A DNA stretch of 27,958 bases from an uncultured Sutterella sp. (GCA_900542195.1 UQNA01000035.1:1-27958), one strand, 5' to 3'. Numbered from the stretch's first letter, positions 14,671 to 23,014 are shown. Numbers and translations: made by a program. Notes: generated from the sequence alone by a model not told the origin.

Positions 14671-15900
14671 TTACCAAGCTCCCATCCAGGTAATCAGCAA
14701 CGCATTAATCAAGTCAATTAAGAATGCCCCTACGATACTAACAATCAACCAGGCTCTTGGACTAGTTCCATATTTTTCAGCAATAGCCTGCATGTTTGCC
14801 AAACCGTTAGCCGTAGCACCCATTGAGAAACCGATACCGCCGACGCAGAGCATCGTCGCGTCGTAGTTTCTTCCGAAGACCAAGAATACGCAGATCCAGA
14901 GGAACAGCACGGTAAGGATGGTTTGACAGGCCAAAATAACAACTAAAGGTCCGGCCAAATTGATAAGTTCGTTAAGCTTTAGGCTGTTGATGGCCATCGT
15001 AACGAACAAGACCAAGCTAATATCGGCAACAGCGTTCAGGCCTTTGCCGTCCACTCTGTATTTGCCGGAGAAATCGCCGACGTTCCTGACAATAGCTGCA
15101 ACCATCATGGATCCGATATAGGCGGGAAGCGTGATGAAGTGATCAAGGAATGATGAAACGGCGACTCCGGCAGCCATACTTAGAGTAACGATGCTGGTAG
15201 CTTTCATTAACTGAGCGGTCATTGTCGGCTGATGGTCCGAGTCGATTACGTCGGTGTCGAACTCCTCCGGAATCTTTACGTCTTCATTGGAGACGTTTTC
15301 GATAGGAGTTTTGACTTTGTATTTCCTAATAAGAAAACTTCCTAAGGGCGCTCCGATGATCAAAGAAGCCACCATACCGAAGGTGGCTGCCGTAATGGCG
15401 ACAGCTGTTCCTCCTACAATCCCATAGGTTTGTTCGAAGTAAGGCCCGAAAGCGGCGGCAGTTCCTAATCCTCCCATCATAGAGACAGAACCTGCCAGAA
15501 TGCCGTAATGCATATCTAGTCCCAGCCATTCAGCGACTCCCATTCCCAAGAGATTTTGCAGAACGGTAAGAACTGTAACGGCTATAAGAAATCCAATTAA
15601 CAGCCCACCTCCCTGCTTGACCACTTTCAGGCCTGCTGAAAGACCAATGGTGGTAAAGAAAGCAAGCATTAAAAGAGTTTGGAGGGAAGAATCAAAGTTA
15701 ACGGTCAAAATTCCGTTGGCTTTTAAACCGGATAATAAGAAGGCGAAAGTCATACCTCCGATCACCGGACTTGGGACTGCAAATCTTTCGAATAAATAAA
15801 CTCTTTTTCTAACCCACACACCAAAATAATACGTACAGATAGCCAGTGCAACGGCCTGCACAGAAGAGACGTCAATAGTAAAAAGAGTTTCACCTGCCAT
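14671..15900 (-). CDS. gltS: sodium/glutamate symporter
   Basis: Na+-driven inner-membrane glutamate uptake (ESS family). It has 409 residues, near the E. coli GltS length of 401. Typical elements are the N-terminal half with FERFAVPSPVIGGMTFA, the glycine-rich GILAGSVSMMGGLGTAAAFGP, the hydrophilic central loop (about residues 195-225), and the mirrored second half with ADISLVLFVTMAINSLKLNEL and CVGGIGFSMGATANGLANMQA. The two GG-rich loops are the re-entrant segments of the family. The ribosome site AGGAAGGAAG is strong. It stands alone and is divergent from the hydrolase gene at 16066. Imported glutamate could feed transamination to aspartate. Confidence 0.95.
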   Translation of the reverse strand: MAGETLFTIDVSSVQAVALAICTYYFGVWVRKRVYLFERFAVPSPVIGGMTFAFLLSGLKANGILTVNFDSSLQTLLMLAFFTTIGLSAGLKVVKQGGGLLIGFLIAVTVLTVLQNLLGMGVAEWLGLDMHYGILAGSVSMMGGLGTAAAFGPYFEQTYGIVGGTAVAITAATFGMVASLIIGAPLGSFLIRKYKVKTPIENVSNEDVKIPEEFDTDVIDSDHQPTMTAQLMKATSIVTLSMAAGVAVSSFLDHFITLPAYIGSMMVAAIVRNVGDFSGKYRVDGKGLNAVADISLVLFVTMAINSLKLNELINLAGPLVVILACQTILTVLFLWICVFLVFGRNYDATMLCVGGIGFSMGATANGLANMQAIAEKYGTSPRAWLIVSIVGAFLIDLINALLITWMGAW

Positions 15901-16053
15901 TAAAAATCTTCCTTCCTAAGAAATGATTGAGAATAAAAACTAATTTTGTTATAAAAAAACTTCTAGAAACAAATATCTACAAGAAAGTTCCCCAAATAGG
16001 CACAGAGGGGGCGGTCCACAAGAATAACATTCCTTCCCGCATTTTTCCTTTTT

Positions 16054-16059
16054 TATAAT
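16054..16059 (+). promoter_or_regulatory. TATAAT -10 box immediately before an ATG (possible leaderless start)
   Basis: A perfect TATAAT ends 6 bases before the ATG at 16066, and no ribosome site is present. The motif TATAAT-NNN-CGAATGCAT is shared exactly with the start of the NlpC/P60 lipoprotein at 6939-6956. The upstream stretch is T-rich and lacks a clear -35. Confidence 0.45.
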
Positions 16060-16065
16060 GAACGA

Positions 16066-17289
16066 ATGCATTGCAAGAAAATCTTATATACAGCACTAGC
16101 CGCCGGACTGCTGGCCTTTACTGGCTGTGCGAGCAAACATCCCTTGGAAACACCACTGGGACAAAGCTCTTTTACCGAATACTTAGCTGAAACTCGAGCT
16201 TGGATAGCCGAGAACCGTCATTTCGTTATGGACGACCATGAGAAGGAGCTAACCTACCATTCACCTTTTGAAATCCGGCCAGCCGGAAAAACGGACAAAG
16301 GTATTCTGCTAATTCACGGGTTGGGAGATTCTCCGTGGACTTACCGAGACCTCGCTCCAAAGCTAGCCGAGCAAGGAATGCTTGTCAGAACGGTACTGCT
16401 CCCCGGACATGGAACAAAACCCGCAGACATGATTGGTGTCACCAGCGAAGACTGGAATAAAGCCGTTCAAGAACAAATAGATCTTTTAAAGAAAGAAGTT
16501 CCGAACGTTTGGCTCGGAGGATTTTCAACCGGAGGCAACCTCGCCTTCTCTCATGCAGCCGCAGATCCTGAAATTAGAGGTCTGATTTTGTTTTCTCCGG
16601 CTATCGAAATCCGGACTAAGTTAGTTGAACTGGTTCCTTTCGCTGATCTCTTTATAGACTGGTTAAGAAAACCGGATAAAAAGACGGAAGGCGTCCTGCC
16701 TTTTAAATACGGGACAATTCCTCTTGACGGCTTGAACGCATTCAAAGATACAATGGATGACGCCGATAAGGCCTTAAAGAAGAGGCCATACGATAAACCT
16801 GTGTTGGTAATGATGAGTGCTAACGACTCTATCGTTGACACTCAATCTCTCTTGAAAGTTTTTGACAAACAGCTGACCAATCCCAATTCAAAAATTATTT
16901 GGTATGGAGAGTTGCCGAAAAGCAAAACTCCTCTGAGTTCGAGAATTGTTGCTAAGAAGACCTTTCTTCCCAGCGAAAGAATCGAAACATTCTCTCATAT
17001 GGCTCTGACTTACTCTCCGGAAAATGAGTGGTACGGCAGAAACGGTAAGTACCGCTATTGTGTGAACCGTTCTACCAGAGGCTACTATGAGAAATGCATG
17101 GCTGCTCCAGAAGTCTGGTACGGTGCATACGGAACCGTAGATGGTGGTCGAATGTTTGCACGGTTAACTTATAACCCGTATTTTTTCAGGCAGTTAGATG
17201 ACATTGAAAAGGTTATTGCGGCTGGAACAACTGAACTTAGGCCAAATACCATTCTTGAGAAAGTAACTCCAATTAAGGCTTCCCACTGA
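16066..17289 (+). CDS. alpha/beta hydrolase lipoprotein
   Basis: A 407-residue protein with a lipoprotein signal (KKILYTALAAGLLAFTGC; acylated C21), so it is anchored to a membrane facing the periplasm. The hydrolase fold spans about residues 75-320: oxyanion strand GILLIHGLGDSPWTYRDLA, LLPGHGTKPADM, nucleophile S154 in GGFSTGG, acid D254 in MMSANDSIVD and base H311 in FSHMAL. The pattern resembles monoacylglycerol-lipase/carboxylesterase types, so an esterase or lipase on lipids or acylated compounds is likely; the substrate is unknown. The region 310-390 is an extra C-terminal domain rich in Tyr and Arg. The CreA-family gene follows after 28 bases and is probably co-transcribed. Confidence 0.88.
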   Translation: MHCKKILYTALAAGLLAFTGCASKHPLETPLGQSSFTEYLAETRAWIAENRHFVMDDHEKELTYHSPFEIRPAGKTDKGILLIHGLGDSPWTYRDLAPKLAEQGMLVRTVLLPGHGTKPADMIGVTSEDWNKAVQEQIDLLKKEVPNVWLGGFSTGGNLAFSHAAADPEIRGLILFSPAIEIRTKLVELVPFADLFIDWLRKPDKKTEGVLPFKYGTIPLDGLNAFKDTMDDADKALKKRPYDKPVLVMMSANDSIVDTQSLLKVFDKQLTNPNSKIIWYGELPKSKTPLSSRIVAKKTFLPSERIETFSHMALTYSPENEWYGRNGKYRYCVNRSTRGYYEKCMAAPEVWYGAYGTVDGGRMFARLTYNPYFFRQLDDIEKVIAAGTTELRPNTILEKVTPIKASH

Positions 17290-17317
17290 AGCAGATGCCG
17301 AAGAAAGCCAAAGGATT

Positions 17318-17821
17318 ATGAATACTATGTTGAAATTAAAATCTGTTTTACTTTTAGCAGCAGCTGCCGTCTTGGCAGCAGGACTTTCCGGCTGTTCCGA
17401 CGAGAATGTCGGCAGCGTATCTTTGGGTATTTTGACCTTAAAGGATATCAAGATTAGTGCGTTCCAAGACAGAGACGTCCCGGGGGTCACTTGTCATGTG
17501 GCTAGTATTGACTCGCCTTTGACTCTCAGTGACCCGTCCGACGCTTCCGTCTCATGTGTTCAAACCGGTGAGATCACTCCGGAGATGATTGAAAACGTCA
17601 AAAGAAACAAGACCGGAGAAGTGGTCTTTAAACAGTCCAAAAGCGTATTTCTTAAGACCTTAAAGATTAAAAGAATCTTTGATGAAAAGAACCAAACATT
17701 AATGTATATCGCCTACACCACGAAAGAATTTAACGGCAGCTTTAAAAATAGTTTGTCTACGATTTCTCTCTGGAGGACAAAAGCATACAATCCGGCAATT
17801 GCCGCTGAAAATCAGAACTAG
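17318..17821 (+). CDS. CreA-family protein, lipoprotein form
   Basis: A 167-residue protein. Residues 1-26 are a lipoprotein signal ending in the lipobox LSGC (C26). The remainder aligns by eye with E. coli CreA: GSVSLGILTLKDIKISAFQD, DVPGVTCHV, DASVSCVQTGEI, GEVVFKQSKSVFLKTLKI and YIAYTTKEFNGSFKNSLS. The two conserved cysteines (VTCHV and VSCVQ) could form a disulphide, fitting an envelope location. CreA's molecular role is not established. E. coli CreA has an ordinary cleaved signal, so lipid anchoring is a variation. The ATG at 17318 is preceded by AAAGG at 4 bases; a second ATG three codons later is less well placed. Confidence 0.85.
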   Translation: MNTMLKLKSVLLLAAAAVLAAGLSGCSDENVGSVSLGILTLKDIKISAFQDRDVPGVTCHVASIDSPLTLSDPSDASVSCVQTGEITPEMIENVKRNKTGEVVFKQSKSVFLKTLKIKRIFDEKNQTLMYIAYTTKEFNGSFKNSLSTISLWRTKAYNPAIAAENQN

Positions 17822-17896
17822 TTTCTGAGAGACAAGCAAATCATGATTGCCGTTTACTCTCTTTGTTAAAATCAGCTTTTTTATTGGAGAACAAAA

Positions 17897-18274
17897 ATGA
17901 ACCAAGTTATTACTTGCGAAAATGCTCCGGCAGCAGTCGGTACATATTCAGTAGCCTTTAAGGCTGGCAACACTCTTTACTGCTCCGGACAACTCGGGAT
18001 CGATCCTTCCACAGGTGAATTGCCGAATTCTGTTGAAGCTCAAGTTCGTCAGGCTTTCAGAAATGTTTTCGCAATCGTTGAAGCTGCCGGCGGCAAACCT
18101 GCAGATATCGTAAGACAGACTGTATATTTGACAGATCTCGCTAATTTTGCCGTTGTTAACAAAGTCATGGCAGAAGTTTTCAAGGCTCCTTATCCCGCAA
18201 GAAGCTGCGTACAAATTTCTGCATTGCCTAAAGGCGGATTAGTAGAAGTTGAAGCAACCGCAGTGATTGACTAA
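17897..18274 (+). CDS. ridA: RidA/YjgF family enamine/imine deaminase
   Basis: Small cytoplasmic trimer-forming protein that hydrolyses reactive 2-aminoacrylate and other enamines and imines made by PLP-dependent enzymes, protecting metabolism. It has 125 residues, close to the usual 128. Diagnostic features are YSVAFKAGNTLYCSGQLGID, the AFRNVFAIVEAAGG helix, VYLTDLANFAVVNKVM and the active-site arginine R102 in PARSCVQ, followed by GGLVEVEATAV. The start has TTGGAG at good spacing. Neighbouring amino-acid catabolic genes (dadA, aspA) produce such imines, which fits. The gene ends 4 bases before a convergent lipoprotein gene; a long hairpin at 18283-18318 follows the stop. Confidence 0.93.
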   Translation: MNQVITCENAPAAVGTYSVAFKAGNTLYCSGQLGIDPSTGELPNSVEAQVRQAFRNVFAIVEAAGGKPADIVRQTVYLTDLANFAVVNKVMAEVFKAPYPARSCVQISALPKGGLVEVEATAVID

Positions 18275-18278
18275 GCTT

Positions 18279-18728
18279 TTACCATGGAGTGGACCGCGGA
18301 AGAAGGCGGTTCACCATGTCACGAACGGCAGGCTCAGAATCGGCCATTTTATCCTGCAGAGTCACCTGATTAACAGGCTTTTTCATGGCAACGATCTGAG
18401 TCTTTTCATTTTTCTTCAAAAAGAAAAGACGAGCATCTTTTAGATAGGGGAAAGGTTTTTGAGCGACTCGGGCTTCGTACATAATGGTCGCAGGACAAAC
18501 AAGCTCATCCTTAGAAGGTTTCTTGACAATTTTGACAGTTAAACCTTTATCCTCTAAAGCTTTCTTCAAGAAGAGAAAGAAAGAAGGCGGAGCACTGTTA
18601 TTGTCAACCAAACAAACAGTGTCAAATCCAAAAGAATTTCTAAGATAGTAGCCGTTAAACTCACTCGCACATCCCCCTAATAGGAACAGTGCGGAAGCAG
18701 AGAATATAACTGGTAAGTATTTAGACAT
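18279..18728 (-). CDS. small lipoprotein of unknown function
   Basis: A 149-residue protein with a classic lipoprotein signal (LPVIFSASALFLLGGC; acylated C20). The mature part starts SEFNGYYLRNS and contains VCLVDNNSAPPSFFLFLKKALEDKGLTVKIV, a pattern of 'short strand, helix, strand' recalling small periplasmic lipoproteins such as the Sbal_3080 type. That resemblance is from memory and weak. A Lys-rich stretch (LFFLKKNEKTQIVAMKK) follows. It is convergent with ridA, 4 bases apart, and divergent from the membrane protein at 18802. Function unknown. Confidence 0.75.
   Translation of the reverse strand: MSKYLPVIFSASALFLLGGCASEFNGYYLRNSFGFDTVCLVDNNSAPPSFFLFLKKALEDKGLTVKIVKKPSKDELVCPATIMYEARVAQKPFPYLKDARLFFLKKNEKTQIVAMKKPVNQVTLQDKMADSEPAVRDMVNRLLPRSTPW
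18283..18318. repeat. long hairpin at the ridA/lipoprotein convergent junction
   Basis: CATGGAGTGGACCGC pairs with GCGGTTCACCATG (18283-18297 and 18306-18318), with an 8-base loop, a 2-base bulge and one G-T pair. It lies in the last codons of the lipoprotein gene and just after the ridA stop. There is no T run on either strand. Confidence 0.5.
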
Positions 18729-18801
18729 AAACTTTGGAAAAAACAGTACGAAGGATTATTCTAACAATCTAACACTTTTTGAAGGCATTTATTTTATAAA
18801 T

Positions 18802-19263
18802 ATGGCAGGTAAAAATACTAAATATCCCGTAATAGCTTTATGGAATCCTATTTGGACCATCGTTTGGTCCCTCCTCTTTTCACCGGTATTCGGTGCATTC
18901 CTTCAAAGAACAAATTGGGCAGAAATGGGAGAACCGGATAAAGCAAGTCAAAGCGGTATCTGGGTTGCACTCGGGTTGATTTTTTTAGGCGGCTATCTTT
19001 TTGCAGAGCCCTTTTTGCCGGATGCTAATGATTTTTCTCAATATTACTTTTTGATTTGCTGGTTCATCTTCTATTTCTTATGGGTAGTCTTTGACGGACG
19101 TTTCCAAGTTAAAGCCGTTGCTGATCGCTATGGTACCGATTACCATCACAAGCTTTGGGGGAAACCTCTGATGCTCGGCGCAGGCGGACTTCTTCTTTGG
19201 ACAGCCGTTTCATTAACCTACATCATGGGTTTGGTCATGATGGGCTTCATCAAAATCGATTAA
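18802..19263 (+). CDS. four-helix inner-membrane protein of unknown function
   Basis: A 153-residue protein with four predicted membrane segments near residues 15-35, 52-70, 80-97 and 122-150. The opening ALWNPIWTIVWSLLFSPVFGAFLQRTNW is a pattern I associate with uncharacterised proteobacterial membrane proteins that often pair with soluble repeat proteins. It has a short basic cytoplasmic loop (FQVKAVADRYGTDYHHKLWGK). There is no ribosome site; the ATG directly follows the AT-rich TTATTTTATAAAT. The stop codon overlaps the start of the Sel1-repeat gene (TAATG), so the two are translationally coupled. Function unknown. Confidence 0.75.
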   Translation: MAGKNTKYPVIALWNPIWTIVWSLLFSPVFGAFLQRTNWAEMGEPDKASQSGIWVALGLIFLGGYLFAEPFLPDANDFSQYYFLICWFIFYFLWVVFDGRFQVKAVADRYGTDYHHKLWGKPLMLGAGGLLLWTAVSLTYIMGLVMMGFIKID

Positions 19264-20153
19264 TGCAGTCAGAATCTTTTTTCTCAGCTGCGCACGATGT
19301 GTTCAGCGAGACCAATGAACTTCTGTCGGGAGATCTTCTCCTGGCCGATAATTCGTTGGAAGAAACGGCTAATGAAAATCTGTCGGTCCGATATCGAAAA
19401 TTAGCCCTTTTGTTTGCCTTCGGAGGCTCATTAGGAAAGAATCCGGAACGCGCCGTTTCTCTTTTTAAAAAGTCTGCAAATTTAGGAGATATCGAGTCGC
19501 CTTTTTATTTAGCGATGGCTCTGAGAGAAGGTTTTGGAGTACCTCAGAATCTTCAAGAATCTTTTGCTTGGCTGAGAATCTCCGCGGCAAAGAATTTCGC
19601 TCCGGCCCTTTATGAAATGGCATTTGCGCTTCAGGAAGGAATCGGCTGCCAAAAAGATCCAATCTCTGCCTCTCAATTGTTTTCTAAGGCGGCCAATCTT
19701 AAATATCCGAAGGCTGTCTCTAGAATGCTTCGTTTCTCACTTGAGAAAGAGAAAATTGATTTAAAAGAAGTTTTGTATTGGATAAACGCCGGAAAAAATT
19801 CTGTTCCAACCTCGATGTACGCATGTGCTAAGGAGCTTTTAAGTCGGCCTGCCCCTCAAATTCATCAGGCTATCTACCTATTAGAAGAAGGTGCTGCTCT
19901 AGGGGATACAGAGTGTCAAGCTGCTTTGGCTGCTTTCTGGTATGAAGGATTGTATTGTTCTTCAAACATGGTTTTAGCTCTTGTTTTTGCCCATATGGCG
20001 GCATCCAGAGGACACTATTTGGCTTCTCAATGGCTTGAGAATTGGAGGAACCAGGCTACTGATAAGGAACTGAGCGAAGCTGCAGAAATAGCATCCGGCG
20101 CGTCTTCTCGTCAAATTATCGAGAATTTGCGCCGGAAAGGACTAAATGTTTAA
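19263..20153 (+). CDS. Sel1-repeat (TPR-like) protein
   Basis: Read from the ATG at 19263, which shares its A with the TAA of the preceding gene, it has 296 residues. The frame is open further up to 19155, but that part overlaps the membrane protein and is a low-complexity read of it. Sel1-like repeats are clear: NPERAVSLFKKSANLGDIESPFYLA, NLQESFAWLRISAAKNFAPALYEMA, DPISASQLFSKAANLKYPKAV and, after a weaker repeat, SNMVLALVFAHMAASRGHYLASQWL. Such proteins scaffold protein complexes. No signal peptide, so cytoplasmic, perhaps a partner of the membrane protein. No ribosome site of its own, consistent with coupling. Its 3' end overlaps the convergent nnrD by 4 bases. Confidence 0.85.
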   Translation: MQSESFFSAAHDVFSETNELLSGDLLLADNSLEETANENLSVRYRKLALLFAFGGSLGKNPERAVSLFKKSANLGDIESPFYLAMALREGFGVPQNLQESFAWLRISAAKNFAPALYEMAFALQEGIGCQKDPISASQLFSKAANLKYPKAVSRMLRFSLEKEKIDLKEVLYWINAGKNSVPTSMYACAKELLSRPAPQIHQAIYLLEEGAALGDTECQAALAAFWYEGLYCSSNMVLALVFAHMAASRGHYLASQWLENWRNQATDKELSEAAEIASGASSRQIIENLRRKGLNV

Positions 20154-21679
20154 GCAGAATAGAAATTGTGAGTTGCAATGCGCTGATGGCAAGAAAGCTC
20201 ACTTAACTGTTTCAAACCGTTCTTTTTAACATCCATTCTTAGATTTTGAAGGATATGGACAGCTGACGGCGCTATATCTCCGGCTAATAAGCCGCACTCG
20301 ATATTTTCTGAAACTGCACCGTGCAGATAGATAGAAGACAGAATGGCACTGACGAAGTCAAATTTTTGAGCAAACATAGCACCCATCATTCCGCATAACG
20401 CATCCCCTGAACCTGCTGTGGCTAGGCCGGCTGTCCCGGTCGGATTAATCCAAGTAACACCGCTCTTTTGGGCAATCACGGTTCCATTTCCTTTAAGAAC
20501 GGCCACAGTACCCGTTAAAACGGAAATCTCTTGAGCACGCATGATGCGATCAGATTGAACGTCTTTGACGGTTGTCTTTAAAAGACGAGCAGCTTCACCC
20601 GGATGGGGAGTAAGGACGGTATGGGCGCTTCTTTGAGCGGTTTTACTCATCAATTCAGAGTCTTGAGCGATCATAGTGAGCGCATCAGCGTCAATTATCA
20701 AAGGAATCTGAAGATCCAACGCTTCGTTGAGACGCTGACGAGCCTTCTGGCTAAAGCCAAGGCCAGGGCCGATGACTAAGGCATCAATTTCCGAAAAGTC
20801 GATTTTTTCTCGGAACATAAGTTCCGGGCAACCCGGATCGTAGACAAGATTTTCTTCTACCAATTCGACAAGTGCAGAGCCTGCACCCATGCGAAGAGCA
20901 GCAGCGCCGGCGATAAGTGCAGCTCCTACCGTGCCCTTGCCTCCTCCGATAATGCCTAAGCGTCCGAAGTCTTTTTTAGAGGAGATAAGTTTCCTAGGAG
21001 CTAAAACTGATTTGAAATCAATAGGCTCCACTAAATTGATATTGGAAAGTGGAATAGAAACACCCAAATTATCAGTGTGAACATGTCCGCAGACCTCTTG
21101 GCCGATACCGGTAAATAAACCAGGTTTGCCGGCTAAGAAGGTGATAGTGACATCGCTGCAGCATCCCGGCATCGAACCAATCCATTGACCAGTTTGACTG
21201 TCAAGTCCGGTTGGGATATCCAATGATACGTGCACTGCTTCTCTTTCGTTGTACCACTGCACAGCATCGATATATTCGCCTTTCAAAGGTTTGTTCAGGC
21301 CAATACCAAAAATGGCATCAATAACGACTTGAGATTTCGGTGCGTTATACGGATCTTCAAAAGTCTTGCCTCCGATTTCTTCCCACATCTGCTTGGCTTT
21401 ATAAGCATCGGTTCCTTCTTTAGGAGACTTACCTGCCACTTGTACGCAATAGACATCGTACCCTCTTTCAACGAGGGCTCGTGCGCAAACGTAACCGTCT
21501 CCTCCGTTATTTCCGGGCCCGCATAAAACGGTAACCGTGCAAGGAGACTTGTGGAGGTGACAAACTAAATCGGCTGCTGCTGTGCCAGCCCTTTCCATTA
21601 AAGTAAAAGGACCGAGGATTCTAGCGTTTTTTTCTTCAAGCTCACGTAGTGTAGAGAGCTCAAGCAGTTGTTCAGACAA
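20150..21679 (-). CDS. nnrD: bifunctional NAD(P)HX epimerase/dehydratase
   Basis: Repairs damaged NAD(P)H hydrate. The N-terminal YjeF_N epimerase half (about residues 1-215) has CGPGNNGGDGYVCARAL, VIDAIFGIGLNKPLKG and SLDIPTGLDSQTG. The C-terminal ADP-dependent dehydratase half has GRLGIIGGGKGTVGAALIAG, VIGPGLG, IIDADALTMIA, LTPHPGEAARLL and GTAGLATAGSGDALCGMMGA. I place the start at a TTG (21679), which has AAGGAG 6 bases upstream, giving 509 residues. The frame continues to a TTG at 21736 and an ATG at 21709, but both lie in or above a 10-bp terminator hairpin (21699-21721) and lack ribosome sites. The name in E. coli is nnr/yjeF. Confidence 0.93.
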   Translation of the reverse strand: MSEQLLELSTLRELEEKNARILGPFTLMERAGTAAADLVCHLHKSPCTVTVLCGPGNNGGDGYVCARALVERGYDVYCVQVAGKSPKEGTDAYKAKQMWEEIGGKTFEDPYNAPKSQVVIDAIFGIGLNKPLKGEYIDAVQWYNEREAVHVSLDIPTGLDSQTGQWIGSMPGCCSDVTITFLAGKPGLFTGIGQEVCGHVHTDNLGVSIPLSNINLVEPIDFKSVLAPRKLISSKKDFGRLGIIGGGKGTVGAALIAGAAALRMGAGSALVELVEENLVYDPGCPELMFREKIDFSEIDALVIGPGLGFSQKARQRLNEALDLQIPLIIDADALTMIAQDSELMSKTAQRSAHTVLTPHPGEAARLLKTTVKDVQSDRIMRAQEISVLTGTVAVLKGNGTVIAQKSGVTWINPTGTAGLATAGSGDALCGMMGAMFAQKFDFVSAILSSIYLHGAVSENIECGLLAGDIAPSAVHILQNLRMDVKKNGLKQLSELSCHQRIATHNFYSA

Positions 21680-21698
21680 AATTATCTCCTTAACCTCT

Positions 21699-21721
21699 AA
21701 AAGGCGCATTTTGCGCCTTTT
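21699..21721 (-). terminator. perfect hairpin terminator after dadA
   Basis: Stem AAAAGGCGCA / TGCGCCTTTT (10 bp, perfect) with a 3-base loop; symmetric, so active on both strands in principle. It lies 26 bases past the dadA stop and immediately before the nnrD ribosome site, and it decides where nnrD can start. Confidence 0.8.
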
Positions 21722-21746
21722 GAGAACACGTATCAAAATTCATTAA

Positions 21747-22985
21747 TTAATTCTTCTTCGCAAATCTTTCCGGCGAATACAGTTCAGGATTGACTGAGGG
21801 CGTTTTGCCTTCGATTACATCAGCCAAAAGTTCTCCGCATCCTGCAGAAAGAGCCCATCCGTTCAGACCGTGACAGATATTCAAATACAAGCCTTCTAAA
21901 GAAGTTTTGCCGCAACTTGGCAAGCTATCCGGATGAATGAGAGTTTGTCCGGACCAATTTGTTGTGTCGGTCCAAACAGCGCTCTGCGGAACAAGTTTGC
22001 AAGCAGCTTGATAAAGCTCTTCAATTGTTTTATCGGCTACATCTTTAGAGACTTCGCCAAGCCAGAAGCGTCCGCAAACTCTAAGTCTGTTACCGAGTCT
22101 GGTAATTAGAATGTCTTTATTTTCAAACTGCAGTGAATGTGTCGGAACTGCATTGACAGGCTGAATGGCCGCAGTAATCGTCCAACCGGTAACTACTGCC
22201 ATAGGAAGATCCAGGACATTTGCCAGCAATTCTTTTGCCCCGACATTGTTTGACAAAATAACAGCATCAGCAGAGATTTCTCCCTTGTCTGTTTCGACAC
22301 CGGTTATTTTGCCGTCCTCACCTTTTATCAACTTAGTGACTGTGGTGTGGTACATCATGGTCAGATCCGGATCCGCAATATTCAGCATCTGAATTTGCTT
22401 GGAGTAGTAGGAACCGTTGCCGGAGAGTTCCTGAGGCATATAGAAGCTGCCAAGGAGATCAGGGACTTCAATGGAGTTTTCCAGGCGTCTGGTTTCTTCT
22501 GCATCTAGCCACTCTCCGCCTTTTCTCGCCTCCTCTTCTTTGTGAGCTTCTTCCCATACAGTTTCGTTGGTGTAGAGGCGAAGCAAACCATAAGTTTGTT
22601 CAAAGGAAATATCTTGAAGCCTAGCCTCAAACTCAGTCAGACCAACACTGTAGCGAGCTAAATCTATAAGAGACTGACTGTCTTTTTTCCATTTATCGGC
22701 GCTGCGAGAATTAGCCAAGGAACGCAAAAACTTCATATGGCTTAAAGACATATCCCAACCCAGACGTCTTGTCTTTGCAAAAACGCTGGCAAGGCCTGCT
22801 TTCCCTTTAAAAGGAGAACACAACATTGCAATAGATAAGGCTCCCATAAAGCCGGCCATTCCGAAGCTGCAGCCCTGGTTGGGAGAAGAAGCTGATTCAA
22901 TTAGGGTAACTTTATGTCCTCTTTTCAGCAAAGAGTGGGCACAAGCAATGCCGGTTACTCCGGCTCCTACAACGATTATCTGCAT
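21747..22985 (-). CDS. dadA: D-amino acid dehydrogenase (FAD, DadA type)
   Basis: Membrane-associated flavoenzyme that oxidises D-amino acids (mainly D-alanine) to 2-oxo acids and ammonia and passes electrons to the quinone pool. It has 412 residues (E. coli 432). The N-terminal FAD-binding fold is clear: IIVVGAGVTGIACAHSLLKR, the acidic residue at the end of strand 2 (TLIES) and GCSFGMAGFMGALS. The C-terminal FAD contacts are in the region GLYLNICHGLNGWALSAGCG. Family members vary in substrate, so glycine or proline-type DAO proteins are possible. It is divergent from a MerR gene with a palindrome between, so regulation by that protein is plausible. RidA, a few genes away, would remove the imine by-products. 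Confidence 0.87.
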   Translation of the reverse strand: MQIIVVGAGVTGIACAHSLLKRGHKVTLIESASSPNQGCSFGMAGFMGALSIAMLCSPFKGKAGLASVFAKTRRLGWDMSLSHMKFLRSLANSRSADKWKKDSQSLIDLARYSVGLTEFEARLQDISFEQTYGLLRLYTNETVWEEAHKEEEARKGGEWLDAEETRRLENSIEVPDLLGSFYMPQELSGNGSYYSKQIQMLNIADPDLTMMYHTTVTKLIKGEDGKITGVETDKGEISADAVILSNNVGAKELLANVLDLPMAVVTGWTITAAIQPVNAVPTHSLQFENKDILITRLGNRLRVCGRFWLGEVSKDVADKTIEELYQAACKLVPQSAVWTDTTNWSGQTLIHPDSLPSCGKTSLEGLYLNICHGLNGWALSAGCGELLADVIEGKTPSVNPELYSPERFAKKN

Positions 22986-23014
22986 TTGTTGGATATCCTA
23001 AACTTATGGTGTTA

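Noticed and set aside
19155..19262. Upstream extension of the Sel1-repeat frame
   Set aside because: It overlaps the membrane-protein gene in another frame and yields an Arg/Ser-rich stretch. The TAATG overlap gives a better start at 19263.
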